Assembly: GCA_016234625.1 (NCBI GenBank)
Contig: JACRBD010000209.1
Location: forward strand, 1 to 32,531
Length of the DNA: 32,531 nt
Direction: 5' to 3'
Source: Caulobacterales bacterium
GTDB taxonomy: Bacteria > Pseudomonadota > Alphaproteobacteria > Caulobacterales > Caulobacteraceae
A program made the translations under genes and the position numbers. The notes below the pieces were generated by a model. The model was not told the DNA's origin. It saw nothing but the letters and a program-made list of their open reading frames with translations, and made no database searches. Position 1 is the first letter of the stretch; every line of letters begins with the position of its first letter. This document shows positions 24,555 to 32,531 of the stretch, piece by piece.

Positions 24555-24827
24555 TCAAGGATTGTGTTGGTGGGGGGCTTCCGGTCCGGAAGCGTCGCTT
24601 TTCTCGGGCCCGCCGTGACCGCCATGACCTCCGTGACCGCCATGCATGGTCATGTGCAGGAGCGGGCAGGCCAGCAGCAGCAGGAAGGGCAGCCAGCCGA
24701 GCATATGTACGCGGTGCTCGCCGAAAAACAGGAACACCAGCGCCGCGGCGAAGGCCACGATGGCGAGCGTCTCAAGGGGAAAGCCCGGTCGGGCCTTTGG
24801 ACTGGGGGTGTTTTGATTGAAGGTCAT
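24555..24827 (-). CDS. DUF2933-like small His-rich membrane protein
   Basis: 90 residues from the ATG at 24827, after GGAGGAG. Two hydrophobic stretches (about residues 18-35 and 41-58) are followed by HMTMHGGHGGHGGHGG, a tandem HGG repeat, and the ending APHQHNP. DUF2933 proteins have this layout and are usually found in copper or heavy-metal loci; the His repeat probably binds metal on the outer face of the membrane. Its position between the lipoprotein and the methyltransferase-like gene supports that role. Confidence 0.82.
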   Translation of the reverse strand: MTFNQNTPSPKARPGFPLETLAIVAFAAALVFLFFGEHRVHMLGWLPFLLLLACPLLHMTMHGGHGGHGGHGGPEKSDASGPEAPHQHNP

Positions 24828-24846
24828 TCTCGGTTCTCCTCCCGGT

Positions 24847-25332
24847 TTATTCAGGGCGTTGCAGTTCGAACCTTGCCCGGATCGGTTGGTGCCGGCCAAC
24901 GGTTCGGACCCGGAACTCCAGCCGGTAGCGGCCGGGCTCGGGCAGGACGACGTAGCGGCCGTAGGATTCCTGACCGGTGACCCTCATGGGTTCCATGGGA
25001 ATCGAGGCAAAGCCGGGATGGCCTGGTCCGGCGAGCGCCATGCTGACGTCCGCGTCCGGGATTCGTCGTCCGGAGCTGGCCTCGAAGACGGCCAGAACCA
25101 CATGATAGTTGCGCTGGTCCGGTGGCGGCCCGTTGTGCATGTCGGCTTCGGGATGGCCGACAGGGTGCGCCCGGATGTCCTCGCCGACGATCAGCCCGTA
25201 GTCCAGTTTCAGTCCATCGACGACCTGCGACTGGTCGCGCGTCGCGCGCGGTGCACAGGCCGACAACAGGCTCGCCAAGATAGTCAGCGCCAGTCCCGTT
25301 CGGACGATCTTGAGCGTCAGTCCCTGTTTCAT
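24847..25332 (-). CDS. Periplasmic lipoprotein with a beta-sandwich-like domain
   Basis: 161 residues from the ATG at 25332, with GGAGG 7 nt upstream; it is the first gene of the copper operon. The signal peptide ends in the lipobox LLSAC (Cys near 26). The mature part contains HPVGHPEADMHNGPPPDQRNYHVVLAVFEASSGRRIPDADVSMALAG, then MEPMRVTGQESYGRYVVLPEPGRYRLEFRVRT. The strand pattern and the HVVLAVFE / YGRYV.LPEPG.YRLEF blocks resemble FixH/YtkA- or P19-like periplasmic metal-binding beta sandwiches, but no family is certain. His and Met residues in the N-terminal half could bind copper. Confidence 0.75.
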   Translation of the reverse strand: MKQGLTLKIVRTGLALTILASLLSACAPRATRDQSQVVDGLKLDYGLIVGEDIRAHPVGHPEADMHNGPPPDQRNYHVVLAVFEASSGRRIPDADVSMALAGPGHPGFASIPMEPMRVTGQESYGRYVVLPEPGRYRLEFRVRTVGRHQPIRARFELQRPE

Positions 25333-25580
25333 CGCCGCCTCCTCAAGTTGATGGAGAGGGAGGGGGCTCGGCACGACTACCACGGCGCCAAGCCTTCCCG
25401 TCACATCCAAGGACGAACGCTGACCGCCGATATTACGCCCGCCGGCGACGATGCTCGCCAAGAGCGCGAAAGGAGTTTCGACCGATATCGTATGGAGTGG
25501 CCCCGAAATGACCGTAAGAATTCACTGCTACCACCGTCTTCTGTTTCGAAGCATCGGCGCCGTTGGCCGGAGGAGAGCAG
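25333..25580. promoter_or_regulatory. Divergent promoter region, copper operon / ABC exporter operon
   Basis: These 248 bases separate the minus-strand copper operon from the plus-strand HlyD-ABC operon and must hold both promoters. I see a short palindrome CGATATCG (25483-25490) but no CueR (ACCTTCC-N-GGAAGG), FNR or EcfG element. No regulator gene adjoins the region. Confidence 0.5.
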
Positions 25581-26552
25581 GTGAAGTTTCGCGCCCAGAC
25601 AGCAACGATCCTGGTGGCGGCCACCCTGCTCGCGCTTGCCGGCGGATCTGCCGTCGCCTACTGGCGGCTTCGACCCGAGCCGACGCCGCCGCAGATCATT
25701 TATGGCAGCGGGCGGATCGAGGCGGACGAGGTGAGAGTCGGTGTCGAGGTGGCCGGGCGACTGCTTGAGAATCGCGCTGTCGAAGGTCAGGCCTTGGCCA
25801 TGGACGCCCTGCTGGCCCGGATCGACCCCACCGACTACGAGTTGCAGGCGGACCGGGCGGATGCACAACGGCTTGCCGCCCTGCAGGCCGCGGCGCAGAT
25901 CGACACCCAGATCGGCTTGGCCGGCCACCACTCGATGGCGGCGAAGATCGATCTGGAGCGATACGAGGCGCTGGGTCGCCAGGGCTGGATCACCGCGCAG
26001 CGCCTCGATCTGGTTCGCAATGCCTATACCGCGGCGGTTGACCAGGTGGCCGTGCTCAGGCAACGGCGCGCCGAAGCCGACGCCCAGGCGCAGGTGGCGA
26101 TCAAGTCGCTCGCGCTCGCACGCTCGCAGCTGGACAAGACCCGGGTTCTGGTTCCGCTTTCGGGATCGGTGCTGGAGCGGCTTGTCGAACCTGGCGAGGT
26201 CGTCGCGGTCGGCCAGCCAATCGCCATTCTGGCCAAGCTGTCAATCGTGCGGTTGAAGGTCTTCGTCGGCGAACGCGATCTGGGAAAGGTGAAGCTGGGC
26301 GCGGCGGTGCGCATCCGGGTGGATGCGTTCCCGGAGCGATACTTCACGGCGAGGGTCGCCCGGATCGACGCCCAGGCCCAGTTTACGCCGCGCGATGTCC
26401 ACATGGCGGACGAGCGCAGTCGCACCGTCTACGGCGTCACTCTCGAGGCCGCCAACCCAGACGGGCTGCTGAAGCCCGGCATGCCGGCGGACGCCTGGAT
26501 CCTTTGGGATCCGCGCGCCGGATGGCCCGATCGCCTCCGTGTTCCGCAATAG
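25581..26552 (+). CDS. HlyD/YbhG-type periplasmic adaptor protein
   Basis: 323 residues from the GTG at 25581, chosen because GGAGGAG lies 5 nt upstream. The N-terminal anchor is ATILVAATLLALAGGSAVAYW. The barrel-sandwich half IIYGSGRIEADEVRVGVEVAGRLLE (about 42-66) and its partner LDKTRVLVPLSGSVLERLVEPGEVVAVGQPIAIL (about 190-223) flank an alpha-hairpin rich in Ala, Gln and Arg (about 90-185). A beta-barrel with VRIRVDAFPERYFTARV follows. It is the membrane-fusion subunit of the ABC exporter encoded directly downstream, linking it to the outer membrane or periplasm. It lies 5 nt upstream of the ATPase gene. Confidence 0.9.
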   Translation: MKFRAQTATILVAATLLALAGGSAVAYWRLRPEPTPPQIIYGSGRIEADEVRVGVEVAGRLLENRAVEGQALAMDALLARIDPTDYELQADRADAQRLAALQAAAQIDTQIGLAGHHSMAAKIDLERYEALGRQGWITAQRLDLVRNAYTAAVDQVAVLRQRRAEADAQAQVAIKSLALARSQLDKTRVLVPLSGSVLERLVEPGEVVAVGQPIAILAKLSIVRLKVFVGERDLGKVKLGAAVRIRVDAFPERYFTARVARIDAQAQFTPRDVHMADERSRTVYGVTLEAANPDGLLKPGMPADAWILWDPRAGWPDRLRVPQ

Positions 26553-26557
26553 CTGTC

Positions 26558-28258
26558 GTGGCCGCCGCACCCATCATCGAGGCCAGGGGCCTGGGCCGCC
26601 GATACGGTCGCCGCACGGTGCTCCAGGACGTGAGCTTCGACGTCGGCCCTGGGGAGGTCTTCGGCGTCGTCGGCCCGGACGGCGCCGGCAAGACCACCTT
26701 ACTGCAGATGCTGGCCGCAATACTTCGGCCAAGCACCGGCGACTGCCGTGTGCTGGGCGAGGATGTTCGGCGCAACCCCGACCGGGTTCAGGCCCGGGTC
26801 GGCTACATGTCGCAGGGCTTCTCGCTCTACGATCGCCTGACGGTCGCCGAGAACATCGCCTTCGCCGCCGACATCCGCGACGTACCCCGCGCCGTGTTCG
26901 CTGAACGCAAGGCGCGACTAGTCAAGATGGCCGGCCTCGAACGGTTCCAGGACCGCCACGAGGGCGCGCTGTCCGGCGGCATGCGCAAGAAGCTGGCCCT
27001 CTGCGCGAACCTGATCCACGAGCCGCCGCTGCTCATCCTCGACGAGCCGAGTCTGGGCGTGGATCCCCTGTCGCGGCGCGAGCTCTGGCGAATCCTGGAG
27101 ACCGCCAGGGAGGAGGGCCGCTCAATCGTCTTCGCGACCTCATACATGGACGAGGCCGATGCCAGCGACCGCGTGCTTCTGCTGCGCCAGGGCCGGCCTC
27201 TGGCGATGGGAACGCCCGCCGAGCTTCGCGAAACCGCCAGGGGCCACGTCTACAGCGTCAGGACCTCCGACCCGGCGGCGATGGAACGCCAGTTGACGGA
27301 GGCGACGGGCGTGTTGAGTTTCCAGCGCCGGTCCGGCGCTGAAATCCGGGTGCAGACATTGGCGGCGGCCCCACCTTCGCTCGCGACGATCGACGGCGCG
27401 ACGGTCGTTGGCGTCGAGCCCAGTATGGAAGACGCCTTCACAGTGGCTGCCGCCGAGACGGCGCCACGCGATCCGCCGGCCAGTGAGCTAGCCGCCAGGG
27501 AAGGCGCCGAAGTGTTGGTCTCGTCCGAAGGCGTCACCCGGCGCTTCGGCGACTTTATCGCCGTCGATAATGTGAGCCTGACGGTCAATGCGGGCGAGGT
27601 GCTCGGACTTCTCGGCCCCAACGGCGCGGGCAAGACCACGCTCATCCGCATCCTCTGCGGCCTCCTTGCGCCTTCGGCCGGCAAGGCGCTGGTCGCCGGG
27701 TTCGATCCAGCCGCGCAGAGCGAACAGGTTCGCGCGCGCATCGGGTACGTCTCGCAACGGTTCTCGCTGTTCGCCGACATGTCGGCGCGGGAGAACCTCA
27801 GGTTTTTCGGCCGGGCCTATGGCCTGCCGGCGAAAGACCTTGACGCCCGCATCGCGTGGGCGTCGGAGCGCGCGGGGCTTTCGGACGCGGCCGACGGCCT
27901 CGTGAAGAATCTGTCGGGCGCGGTGCGCCAGAGGCTGGCGTTAGCCTGTGCCATCGTTCACCGGCCCAAGGTTCTGTTCCTCGATGAGCCGACCTCGGGC
28001 GTCGATCCGCTGTCGCGCTTTCGCTTCTGGAGGCTGATCTCGGCGCTGGCCGCCGAGGGTGTCGCCGTGATCGTCACGACCCACTACCTCGAAGAGGCCA
28101 CCTATTGCGACCGGTTGGGCCTGATGATGGACGGCCGGCTGATCGCCCATGGTCCGCTTCAGGCCCTGCAGGATGAGCTTGGACTGACCGAGGCCCGGGT
28201 CGAGGATGTCTTCCTCGGCTTCATCGCGCGAGAGCGCGAGGCGGCGAGGGCGGCATGA
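26558..28258 (+). CDS. Fused double ABC transporter ATPase (YbhF-like)
   Basis: 566 residues if started at GTG 26558; an ATG at 26522 overlapping the HlyD gene is an alternative, and neither start has a good Shine-Dalgarno. There are two complete nucleotide-binding domains in tandem. First: Walker A GPDGAGKTTL, Q-loop MSQGFSLY, signature LSGGMRKKLAL, Walker B LLILDEPSLGVDP, switch His replaced in FATSYMDEAD. Second: GPNGAGKTTL, VSQRFSLF, signature LSGAVRQRLAL (third position not Gly), VLFLDEPTSGVDP, TTHYLEEA. The order and length match YbhF, the ATPase of the YbhFSR exporter. The first domain lacks the H-loop histidine and the second has an altered signature, so the two sites may be unequal. 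It overlaps the permease start (ATGA). Confidence 0.92.
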   Translation: MAAAPIIEARGLGRRYGRRTVLQDVSFDVGPGEVFGVVGPDGAGKTTLLQMLAAILRPSTGDCRVLGEDVRRNPDRVQARVGYMSQGFSLYDRLTVAENIAFAADIRDVPRAVFAERKARLVKMAGLERFQDRHEGALSGGMRKKLALCANLIHEPPLLILDEPSLGVDPLSRRELWRILETAREEGRSIVFATSYMDEADASDRVLLLRQGRPLAMGTPAELRETARGHVYSVRTSDPAAMERQLTEATGVLSFQRRSGAEIRVQTLAAAPPSLATIDGATVVGVEPSMEDAFTVAAAETAPRDPPASELAAREGAEVLVSSEGVTRRFGDFIAVDNVSLTVNAGEVLGLLGPNGAGKTTLIRILCGLLAPSAGKALVAGFDPAAQSEQVRARIGYVSQRFSLFADMSARENLRFFGRAYGLPAKDLDARIAWASERAGLSDAADGLVKNLSGAVRQRLALACAIVHRPKVLFLDEPTSGVDPLSRFRFWRLISALAAEGVAVIVTTHYLEEATYCDRLGLMMDGRLIAHGPLQALQDELGLTEARVEDVFLGFIAREREAARAA

Positions 28259-29352
28259 GCCCGCGCCGCATGTTGGCCTTCATGCGCAAGGAGGCGCTCG
28301 AGATCATCCGCGATCCGATCACGGTCGGCATCGCGCTGTTCATGCCGCTGTTGATGCTGTTCCTGTTCGCCTACGCCATCTCGCTGGATGTCGAGAACGC
28401 GCCGCTGGTCATCGTCGACCAGGACAAGAGCGCCGCCAGCCGGGCGCTCTCCGTGCAGTTCCTTGAGTCAGGTTACTTCAAGTTGGTGGCCGCGCCGGAC
28501 GATGCGGTGGAAGCAGAGCACGCCCTGATGCAGGGGCGGGCCAGGGCCGCCCTGTTCATTCCCGAGCACTTTTCCCGCCGCCTGGACCGCGGCGAGACTT
28601 CGCCGGTACAACTGATCGTCGATGGAACCTACGCCAGCACGGCGGCCATCGTCTCCGCCTACGGCCGGGCCATCCTCTACGCCTTTCCGGAGGGCGGCCT
28701 GAAGCTGCCGGTCCAGCCGGAAGTCAGGGTTTGGTACAACCCTCAGCTTCGCAGCCGCGATTTCATCGTGCCGGGCCTGTTCGCGGTGATCCTGATGGCC
28801 TTCCCGCCGCTGCTAACGGCCTTGGCCGTCGCTCGGGAAAAGGAACTGGGGACGATCGCCCAGATCTACGCCTCTCCCCTGACCAAGACCGAATTCATCG
28901 CCGGCAAGCTCGCGCCCTACGCGGTGATCGCCTTCCTCGAATTGCTGATCGTCGTGGGCGGGGGTCTGTTCTGGTTCAAGATACCGATGCACGGAAGCCT
29001 GACTCTGTTGATCGTGCTCGGCCTGCTCTACGTTATCTGCACCGTTTCGATTGGGCTGCTGATTTCGACCCTGGTGCGCAGCCAGCTGGCCGCCATGCTG
29101 GTCGCGCTGATCGTGACCCTGATGCCGTCGTTCCTGTTCTCGGGCTTCGTCTACCCGATCTTCACCATGCCGGACTTGTTCCAGGCCTATTCGGCCGCTC
29201 TGCCGACACCCTATTTCCTGGATATTTCGCGCGGAATCGTGCTCCGCGGCGCGGGGTTGAAGGAGCTCTGGGGCAACGTTGCGGTGCTCGCCGGCTACAC
29301 AGTCGCGGTGTTCGCGTTTGCGGCTTGGCGGTTCAAAAAGAGGATCGCCTGA
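28255..29352 (+). CDS. ABC-2 type permease (YbhS-like)
   Basis: 365 residues, starting in the ATGA overlap with the ATPase gene. It has the ABC-2 permease layout: an N-terminal MLAFMRKEALEIIRDPITVGIALFMPLLMLFLFAYAI helix; a large periplasmic loop (about 45-165) containing LVIVDQDKSAASRAL and ending in PEVRVWYNPQLRSRDFIVPGLF; then five helices including EKELGTIAQIYASPLTKTEFIAGKLAPY and SFLFSGFVYPIFTMPDLFQ. It pairs with the next permease to form the membrane channel. Substrates of YbhFSR-like exporters include cationic drugs and sodium or lithium ions; the substrate here is unknown. Confidence 0.92.
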   Translation: MSPRRMLAFMRKEALEIIRDPITVGIALFMPLLMLFLFAYAISLDVENAPLVIVDQDKSAASRALSVQFLESGYFKLVAAPDDAVEAEHALMQGRARAALFIPEHFSRRLDRGETSPVQLIVDGTYASTAAIVSAYGRAILYAFPEGGLKLPVQPEVRVWYNPQLRSRDFIVPGLFAVILMAFPPLLTALAVAREKELGTIAQIYASPLTKTEFIAGKLAPYAVIAFLELLIVVGGGLFWFKIPMHGSLTLLIVLGLLYVICTVSIGLLISTLVRSQLAAMLVALIVTLMPSFLFSGFVYPIFTMPDLFQAYSAALPTPYFLDISRGIVLRGAGLKELWGNVAVLAGYTVAVFAFAAWRFKKRIA

Positions 29353-30455
29353 TGTTGGGGCGGCTCTCGGGACTGCTGACCAAGGAGTTCACGCAATTTC
29401 TGCGCGACCCGGTGATGTTGTTCATCGTCGTGTTTTTCTACACGGCCGAGCTTGTGATGTGCACCCTGGCGCTGGGGTTCGACGTGCAGAATCTAAAACT
29501 TGGCGTCATCGACCACGACCGCTCGGAAACGAGTCGCGCTCTGGTACGGGAATTGACGTCCGGGGGTAGTTTCGTGTTGGCCGACGAATTTACGGTCATG
29601 GGCCAGGCGCAGGGTCGGCTGCAGCGCGGGGCGCTGGATGTGGTTGTGGAGATTCCCGCGAATTTCGCCACGCGCGTCGCGGCGGGCCGGCGGACCTCAA
29701 TCGGCGTCGTGGTGGACGGGTCCAATGGAAACGTGGCCGCGCGGGCCCGGGCCTATGTCATCGAGCTATCGGCCCGCTTCGCCCAGGAACGACTTGGCGC
29801 GGCCTCGGGTCGCAAGCGAGGCGTGCAACCCGAGGTTCGCGTCTGGTACAATCCAGACCTCACGAATACGCGCTTTATGGCGCTCTCGATGTTGGCCCAG
29901 GCAGGCCTGATCCTCGGCGTGGTGCTGCCGGCGGCGGCCATCGTGCGCGAGAAACAGGCCGGCACTATCGAGCAGCTGCGGGTCACGCCTATCCGGGCGC
30001 ACGAGCTGTTCATCGCCAAGGTGGCGCCAACGATCTCAGTCTGTATGGGCGCCATCTTCCCCGCCCTGCTGGTGGTGACGCTCATGGGCGTGCCGATGCG
30101 CGGCGATGTACCGACGCTGTTGTTGCTGACCTTCATCTTTCTGCTCAGCGCGGTCTCGATCGGCGTCTTCGTCGCCAGCGTCTCCAGCACCCTGCAGCAG
30201 GCCATGCTTCTGGGCTTCTTCGGCCTGTTCCCGTTGATGTTTCTGTCCGGAACCATCGCGCCCATCGAGAGCATGCCGCCGTGGCTTCAGATCGTGTCTG
30301 AAGCCAGCCCCCTGCGGCACTATGTCGAAATCGTCTCCGGCCTTTTCCTCAAGGGCGCGGGCATGGGCGAGCTCTGGCCCCATGCCGTGGCGTTGCTGGC
30401 GATCAGCGCGCCGATGTTTTTCGGCGCGTGGCTGCTGTTCCGGCGGCAATGGTGA
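29352..30455 (+). CDS. ABC-2 type permease (YbhR-like)
   Basis: 367 residues. The start is the ATG at 29352, overlapping the upstream stop by one base (TGATG); the frame is open upstream, but that part lies inside the preceding gene. The layout parallels the previous permease: MLGRLSGLLTKEFTQFLRDPVMLFIVVFF, LGVIDHDRSETSRALVREL in the periplasmic loop, then PEVRVWYNPDLTNTRFMALSML, EKQAGTIEQLRVTPIRAHELFIAK and MFLSGTIAPIESMPPWLQ. The two permeases share the PEVRVWYNP motif, showing an old duplication. It is followed after 6 nt by the lactate dehydrogenase gene. Confidence 0.92.
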   Translation: MLGRLSGLLTKEFTQFLRDPVMLFIVVFFYTAELVMCTLALGFDVQNLKLGVIDHDRSETSRALVRELTSGGSFVLADEFTVMGQAQGRLQRGALDVVVEIPANFATRVAAGRRTSIGVVVDGSNGNVAARARAYVIELSARFAQERLGAASGRKRGVQPEVRVWYNPDLTNTRFMALSMLAQAGLILGVVLPAAAIVREKQAGTIEQLRVTPIRAHELFIAKVAPTISVCMGAIFPALLVVTLMGVPMRGDVPTLLLLTFIFLLSAVSIGVFVASVSSTLQQAMLLGFFGLFPLMFLSGTIAPIESMPPWLQIVSEASPLRHYVEIVSGLFLKGAGMGELWPHAVALLAISAPMFFGAWLLFRRQW

Positions 30456-30461
30456 AGTGGC

Positions 30462-31469
30462 ATGAAGATCGTCGTCTACGAAACCGAGGAATGGGAACGG
30501 GCCGCCTGTCTCAGCCTTCTGCCAGGCCATGACCTTCGTTGCCGGCCCGAAGCGCTGACGCAAGCGAACGCGGGCGCCGACGGCGACGCGGAGGCGATCA
30601 CGACCTTCATCAAGTCCGACCTGCGCGGGACGACCTTGCGCCAGATGCCCGGCTTGAAGCTCATTGCCACGCGTTCGACCGGCTACGACCATATCGACCT
30701 GGACTATTGCCGCGCCGCGGGCATCGCCGTCTGCAACGTCCCGGACTATGGCGACCACACGGTAGCCGAACACGCCTTCGCCCTGCTGCTCGCGTTGACC
30801 CGCCATATCGTCGATGCGGCCGAACGCACGCGCCGTGGCGACTTTTCGCGGGCGGGGCTACGCGGCATGGATCTCGCGGGGAAGACGCTGGGCGTGATCG
30901 GCGCCGGCCATATCGGTCGCCGCGCGATCACGATCGGCCGGGGGTTCGGAATGGAGGTTCTCGCGTGCGATCTTCGGCCCGATCCGTCGGTCGCCCAAGC
31001 GCTTGGGTTTCGCTATGCCGACCTTGATGAGGTGCTCCGAGGGGCGGACGTGCTCACCCTGCACGTCCCCGGGGGCGTCGGATCGAGCCACCTGATCTCG
31101 GATGGCGAGTTCGCGGCGATGAGGCCCGGCGCGCTGCTGGTTAACACCGCAAGAGGCGGCGTGGTCGATCCCGAGGCTCTGGTCCGAGCGCTGGCTTCCG
31201 GTAAGCTCGGCGGCGCGGCGCTCGACGTTCTGCCTGAGGAGTCGGTGATCGGCGACGAGGCCGAGATCTTCAGGACCGGCCACTCGCCCGTCGATCCCCG
31301 CAGTCTTCGGACCATCCTGGCTAATCACGCGTTGCTGAGGTTTCCCAACGTGATCGTCACGCCGCACATCGCCTATGATACCCGCGAAGCCTTGGAGCGG
31401 ATTGTCGCCACGACCGTCGCGAACATCGAAGCCTTCGCGCGCGGCGCGCCCCGTAACCTGGTTGGCTAG
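30462..31469 (+). CDS. D-2-hydroxyacid dehydrogenase, probable D-lactate dehydrogenase
   Basis: 335 residues, starting 6 nt after the permease stop. The D-2-hydroxyacid dehydrogenase fold is complete: an N-terminal catalytic half with LKLIATRSTGYDHIDLDYC, VPDYGDHTVAEHAFALLLAL, the NAD-binding loop GKTLGVIGAGHIGRRAITIG (about 140-159), the Arg motif VNTARGGVVDPEALV, the Glu motif DVLPEES and the His motif NVIVTPHIAYDT. The YDHIDL and PEES patterns fit the LdhA/D-lactate branch (pyruvate plus NADH to D-lactate). Its position with acetate kinase supports a fermentative role, reoxidising NADH when respiration is limited. The stop codon shares the CTAG palindrome with the convergent kinase stop. 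Confidence 0.9.
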   Translation: MKIVVYETEEWERAACLSLLPGHDLRCRPEALTQANAGADGDAEAITTFIKSDLRGTTLRQMPGLKLIATRSTGYDHIDLDYCRAAGIAVCNVPDYGDHTVAEHAFALLLALTRHIVDAAERTRRGDFSRAGLRGMDLAGKTLGVIGAGHIGRRAITIGRGFGMEVLACDLRPDPSVAQALGFRYADLDEVLRGADVLTLHVPGGVGSSHLISDGEFAAMRPGALLVNTARGGVVDPEALVRALASGKLGGAALDVLPEESVIGDEAEIFRTGHSPVDPRSLRTILANHALLRFPNVIVTPHIAYDTREALERIVATTVANIEAFARGAPRNLVG

Positions 31470-32530
31470 CGTTGCTCCAGCCAGGTCAGCACGCCCTGGG
31501 CGATCGGGCGTTGTTCGTCGGTCGGGATGACCAGTACATCGACCGAGGAGCCGACCTCGTTGATCGAAACATCGCCACTCTGGTTGCGCCCGGTGTCCAC
31601 CGTCACGCCCAGCCAGGCAGCTGTTTCGGCGATACGGGTGCGAATAACCGGCAGGTTTTCGCCCACCCCGGCCGTGAAAACCAAGGTATCGAGGCCGCCG
31701 AGCGCCGCGGCCAAGGAGCCGATCTCTCGCCCAACGCGATACACGAAGAGATCAATCGCTTCCTGAGCGGCCGGGCTATTGCTGCCCAGCAGGTCGCGCA
31801 GGTCGCCTGATATTCCCGATACGCCGAGCAGTCCGGATTGCCGGTGGAGCATCTCGTTCACGGCCCCGGGGGACATGCCAAGCGACTGAATCAAGTGAAG
31901 CACGACGCCGGGATCGAGCGCCCCGCTGCGCGTGGCCATCGGGGGGCCATCGAGGGTCGAAAAGCCCATGGTTGTGGCGACGCTGCGCCCCTCGCGCATG
32001 GCGCAGAGACTGACGCCGTTGCCGAGGTGGGCGACGATCGCGCGACCGCCCGCGCTGGCCCCGAAGCGCTGCCTCAGAACTGAAGCGATGTAGCTATAGG
32101 ACAGGCCGTGGAAGCCATAGCCGATGATCCCCTGCTCGCTCAGTCTACGGGGCAGGCCGTAGAGCCGGGCCAGTCGCGGCTGGTCGGCGTGGAATGCAGT
32201 ATCAAAGCAACCAACTTGGGCAGCGCGAGGAAACGTCGTCATCGCGACCGCGACACCCGCAAGGCCCGCCGGCTGATGCGTCGGCGCCAGGGGAACGAGC
32301 TGGGCCAGAGCGCCCAATGCCTCTCCGTCCAGCCGGGCAGGCGCGACGAACGTGGTCCCACCGTGGACGATGCGGTGTCCGACCGCCGTTATGCCGTCGG
32401 TGTGGCCCAGCCGGCGGAGTTGATCGAGCACCTGGGGCAGGACCCGCCCTGGTTCGGTCGCGTCGCCCTCGATCTGGACGTTGGTGCGCGGCTTGCCCGC
32501 TCCCAGGTCTATAGTCAGGCGCGCTTCGCC
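31466..32530 (-). CDS. ackA: Acetate kinase, N-terminus cut by the window edge
   Basis: The frame stays open to the right edge, leaving 354 residues and missing roughly the first 50, which include the N-terminal nucleotide-binding strand. Motifs are clear: VGHRIVHGG, CFDTAFHADQP, IIGYGFHGLSYSYIA (phosphate-binding His), AHLGNGVSLCAMREGRSVATTMGFSTLDG, MATRSGALDPG and FTAGVGEN. It converts acetyl phosphate plus ADP into acetate plus ATP, the ATP-yielding step after phosphoketolase or phosphotransacetylase. It converges on the lactate dehydrogenase gene. Its own promoter and any gene upstream, such as a phosphotransacetylase, lie outside the window. Confidence 0.93.
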   Translation of the reverse strand, partial: GEARLTIDLGAGKPRTNVQIEGDATEPGRVLPQVLDQLRRLGHTDGITAVGHRIVHGGTTFVAPARLDGEALGALAQLVPLAPTHQPAGLAGVAVAMTTFPRAAQVGCFDTAFHADQPRLARLYGLPRRLSEQGIIGYGFHGLSYSYIASVLRQRFGASAGGRAIVAHLGNGVSLCAMREGRSVATTMGFSTLDGPPMATRSGALDPGVVLHLIQSLGMSPGAVNEMLHRQSGLLGVSGISGDLRDLLGSNSPAAQEAIDLFVYRVGREIGSLAAALGGLDTLVFTAGVGENLPVIRTRIAETAAWLGVTVDTGRNQSGDVSINEVGSSVDVLVIPTDEQRPIAQGVLTWLEQR

Positions 32531-32531
32531 A

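Noticed and set aside
1-32531. tRNA, rRNA or CRISPR array
   Set aside because: I saw no cloverleaf-type sequence, rRNA motif or regularly spaced repeat on either strand; a covariance-model scan was not possible.

Overview
The window is high-GC DNA, almost certainly from an alphaproteobacterium and possibly from Caulobacterales or Sphingomonadales. The order is inferred from gene style only. The class is supported by a perfect match to the alphaproteobacterial general-stress promoter (GGAAC-N17-CGTT) at 16852-16877. No rRNA, tRNA, CRISPR array or intact mobile element was seen. The layout is accessory in character: stress, metal and fermentation genes in tight operons.

Left part (1-4600): the C-terminal end of an acyltransferase-3 membrane protein; a membrane-anchored rhodanese; a TetR repressor divergent from a crotonase-fold gene with a candidate operator between them; a 730-base gene-poor stretch carrying what looks like a lone IS21-type terminus; and an unusual ATP-grasp-like protein.

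Central metabolic operon (about 5183-11322, + strand): a divergent phosphoketolase-like ThDP enzyme, a beta-CASP metallo-beta-lactamase nuclease, an AMP-phosphorylase-type nucleoside(-phosphate) phosphorylase and a short, archaeal-like PRPP synthetase. The first three genes are linked by 4-nt GTGA stop/start overlaps. At the right edge lie a D-lactate dehydrogenase and an acetate kinase (truncated by the window). Together these could form a route from RNA or nucleotides to pentose phosphate, then acetyl phosphate, ATP, acetate and lactate. That is an inference from gene content; it is the most interesting hypothesis here. The phosphoketolase-like protein has replacements in several family motifs, so its real reaction is open.

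Middle (11453-17469): a LemA lipoprotein and two TPM-domain membrane proteins; a noncanonical Nramp transporter; an ECF sigma factor with a cysteine-containing tail, a Fur-like box upstream and a strong hairpin covering its ribosome binding site; a DUF6629 membrane protein; and a membrane-anchored DUF305 protein behind the EcfG-type promoter.

Copper operon (25332 down to 17537, - strand, eight genes): lipoprotein, DUF2933 His-rich peptide, isoprenylcysteine-methyltransferase-like membrane protein, P1B-type ATPase with an unusual CPD membrane motif, small membrane protein, MFS transporter, CopA multicopper oxidase and CopB outer-membrane protein. Divergent from it (25581-31469, + strand) are an HlyD adaptor, a fused double ABC ATPase, two ABC-2 permeases (YbhG/F/S/R-like) and D-lactate dehydrogenase. 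This last operon converges on acetate kinase, with the two stop codons sharing a CTAG.
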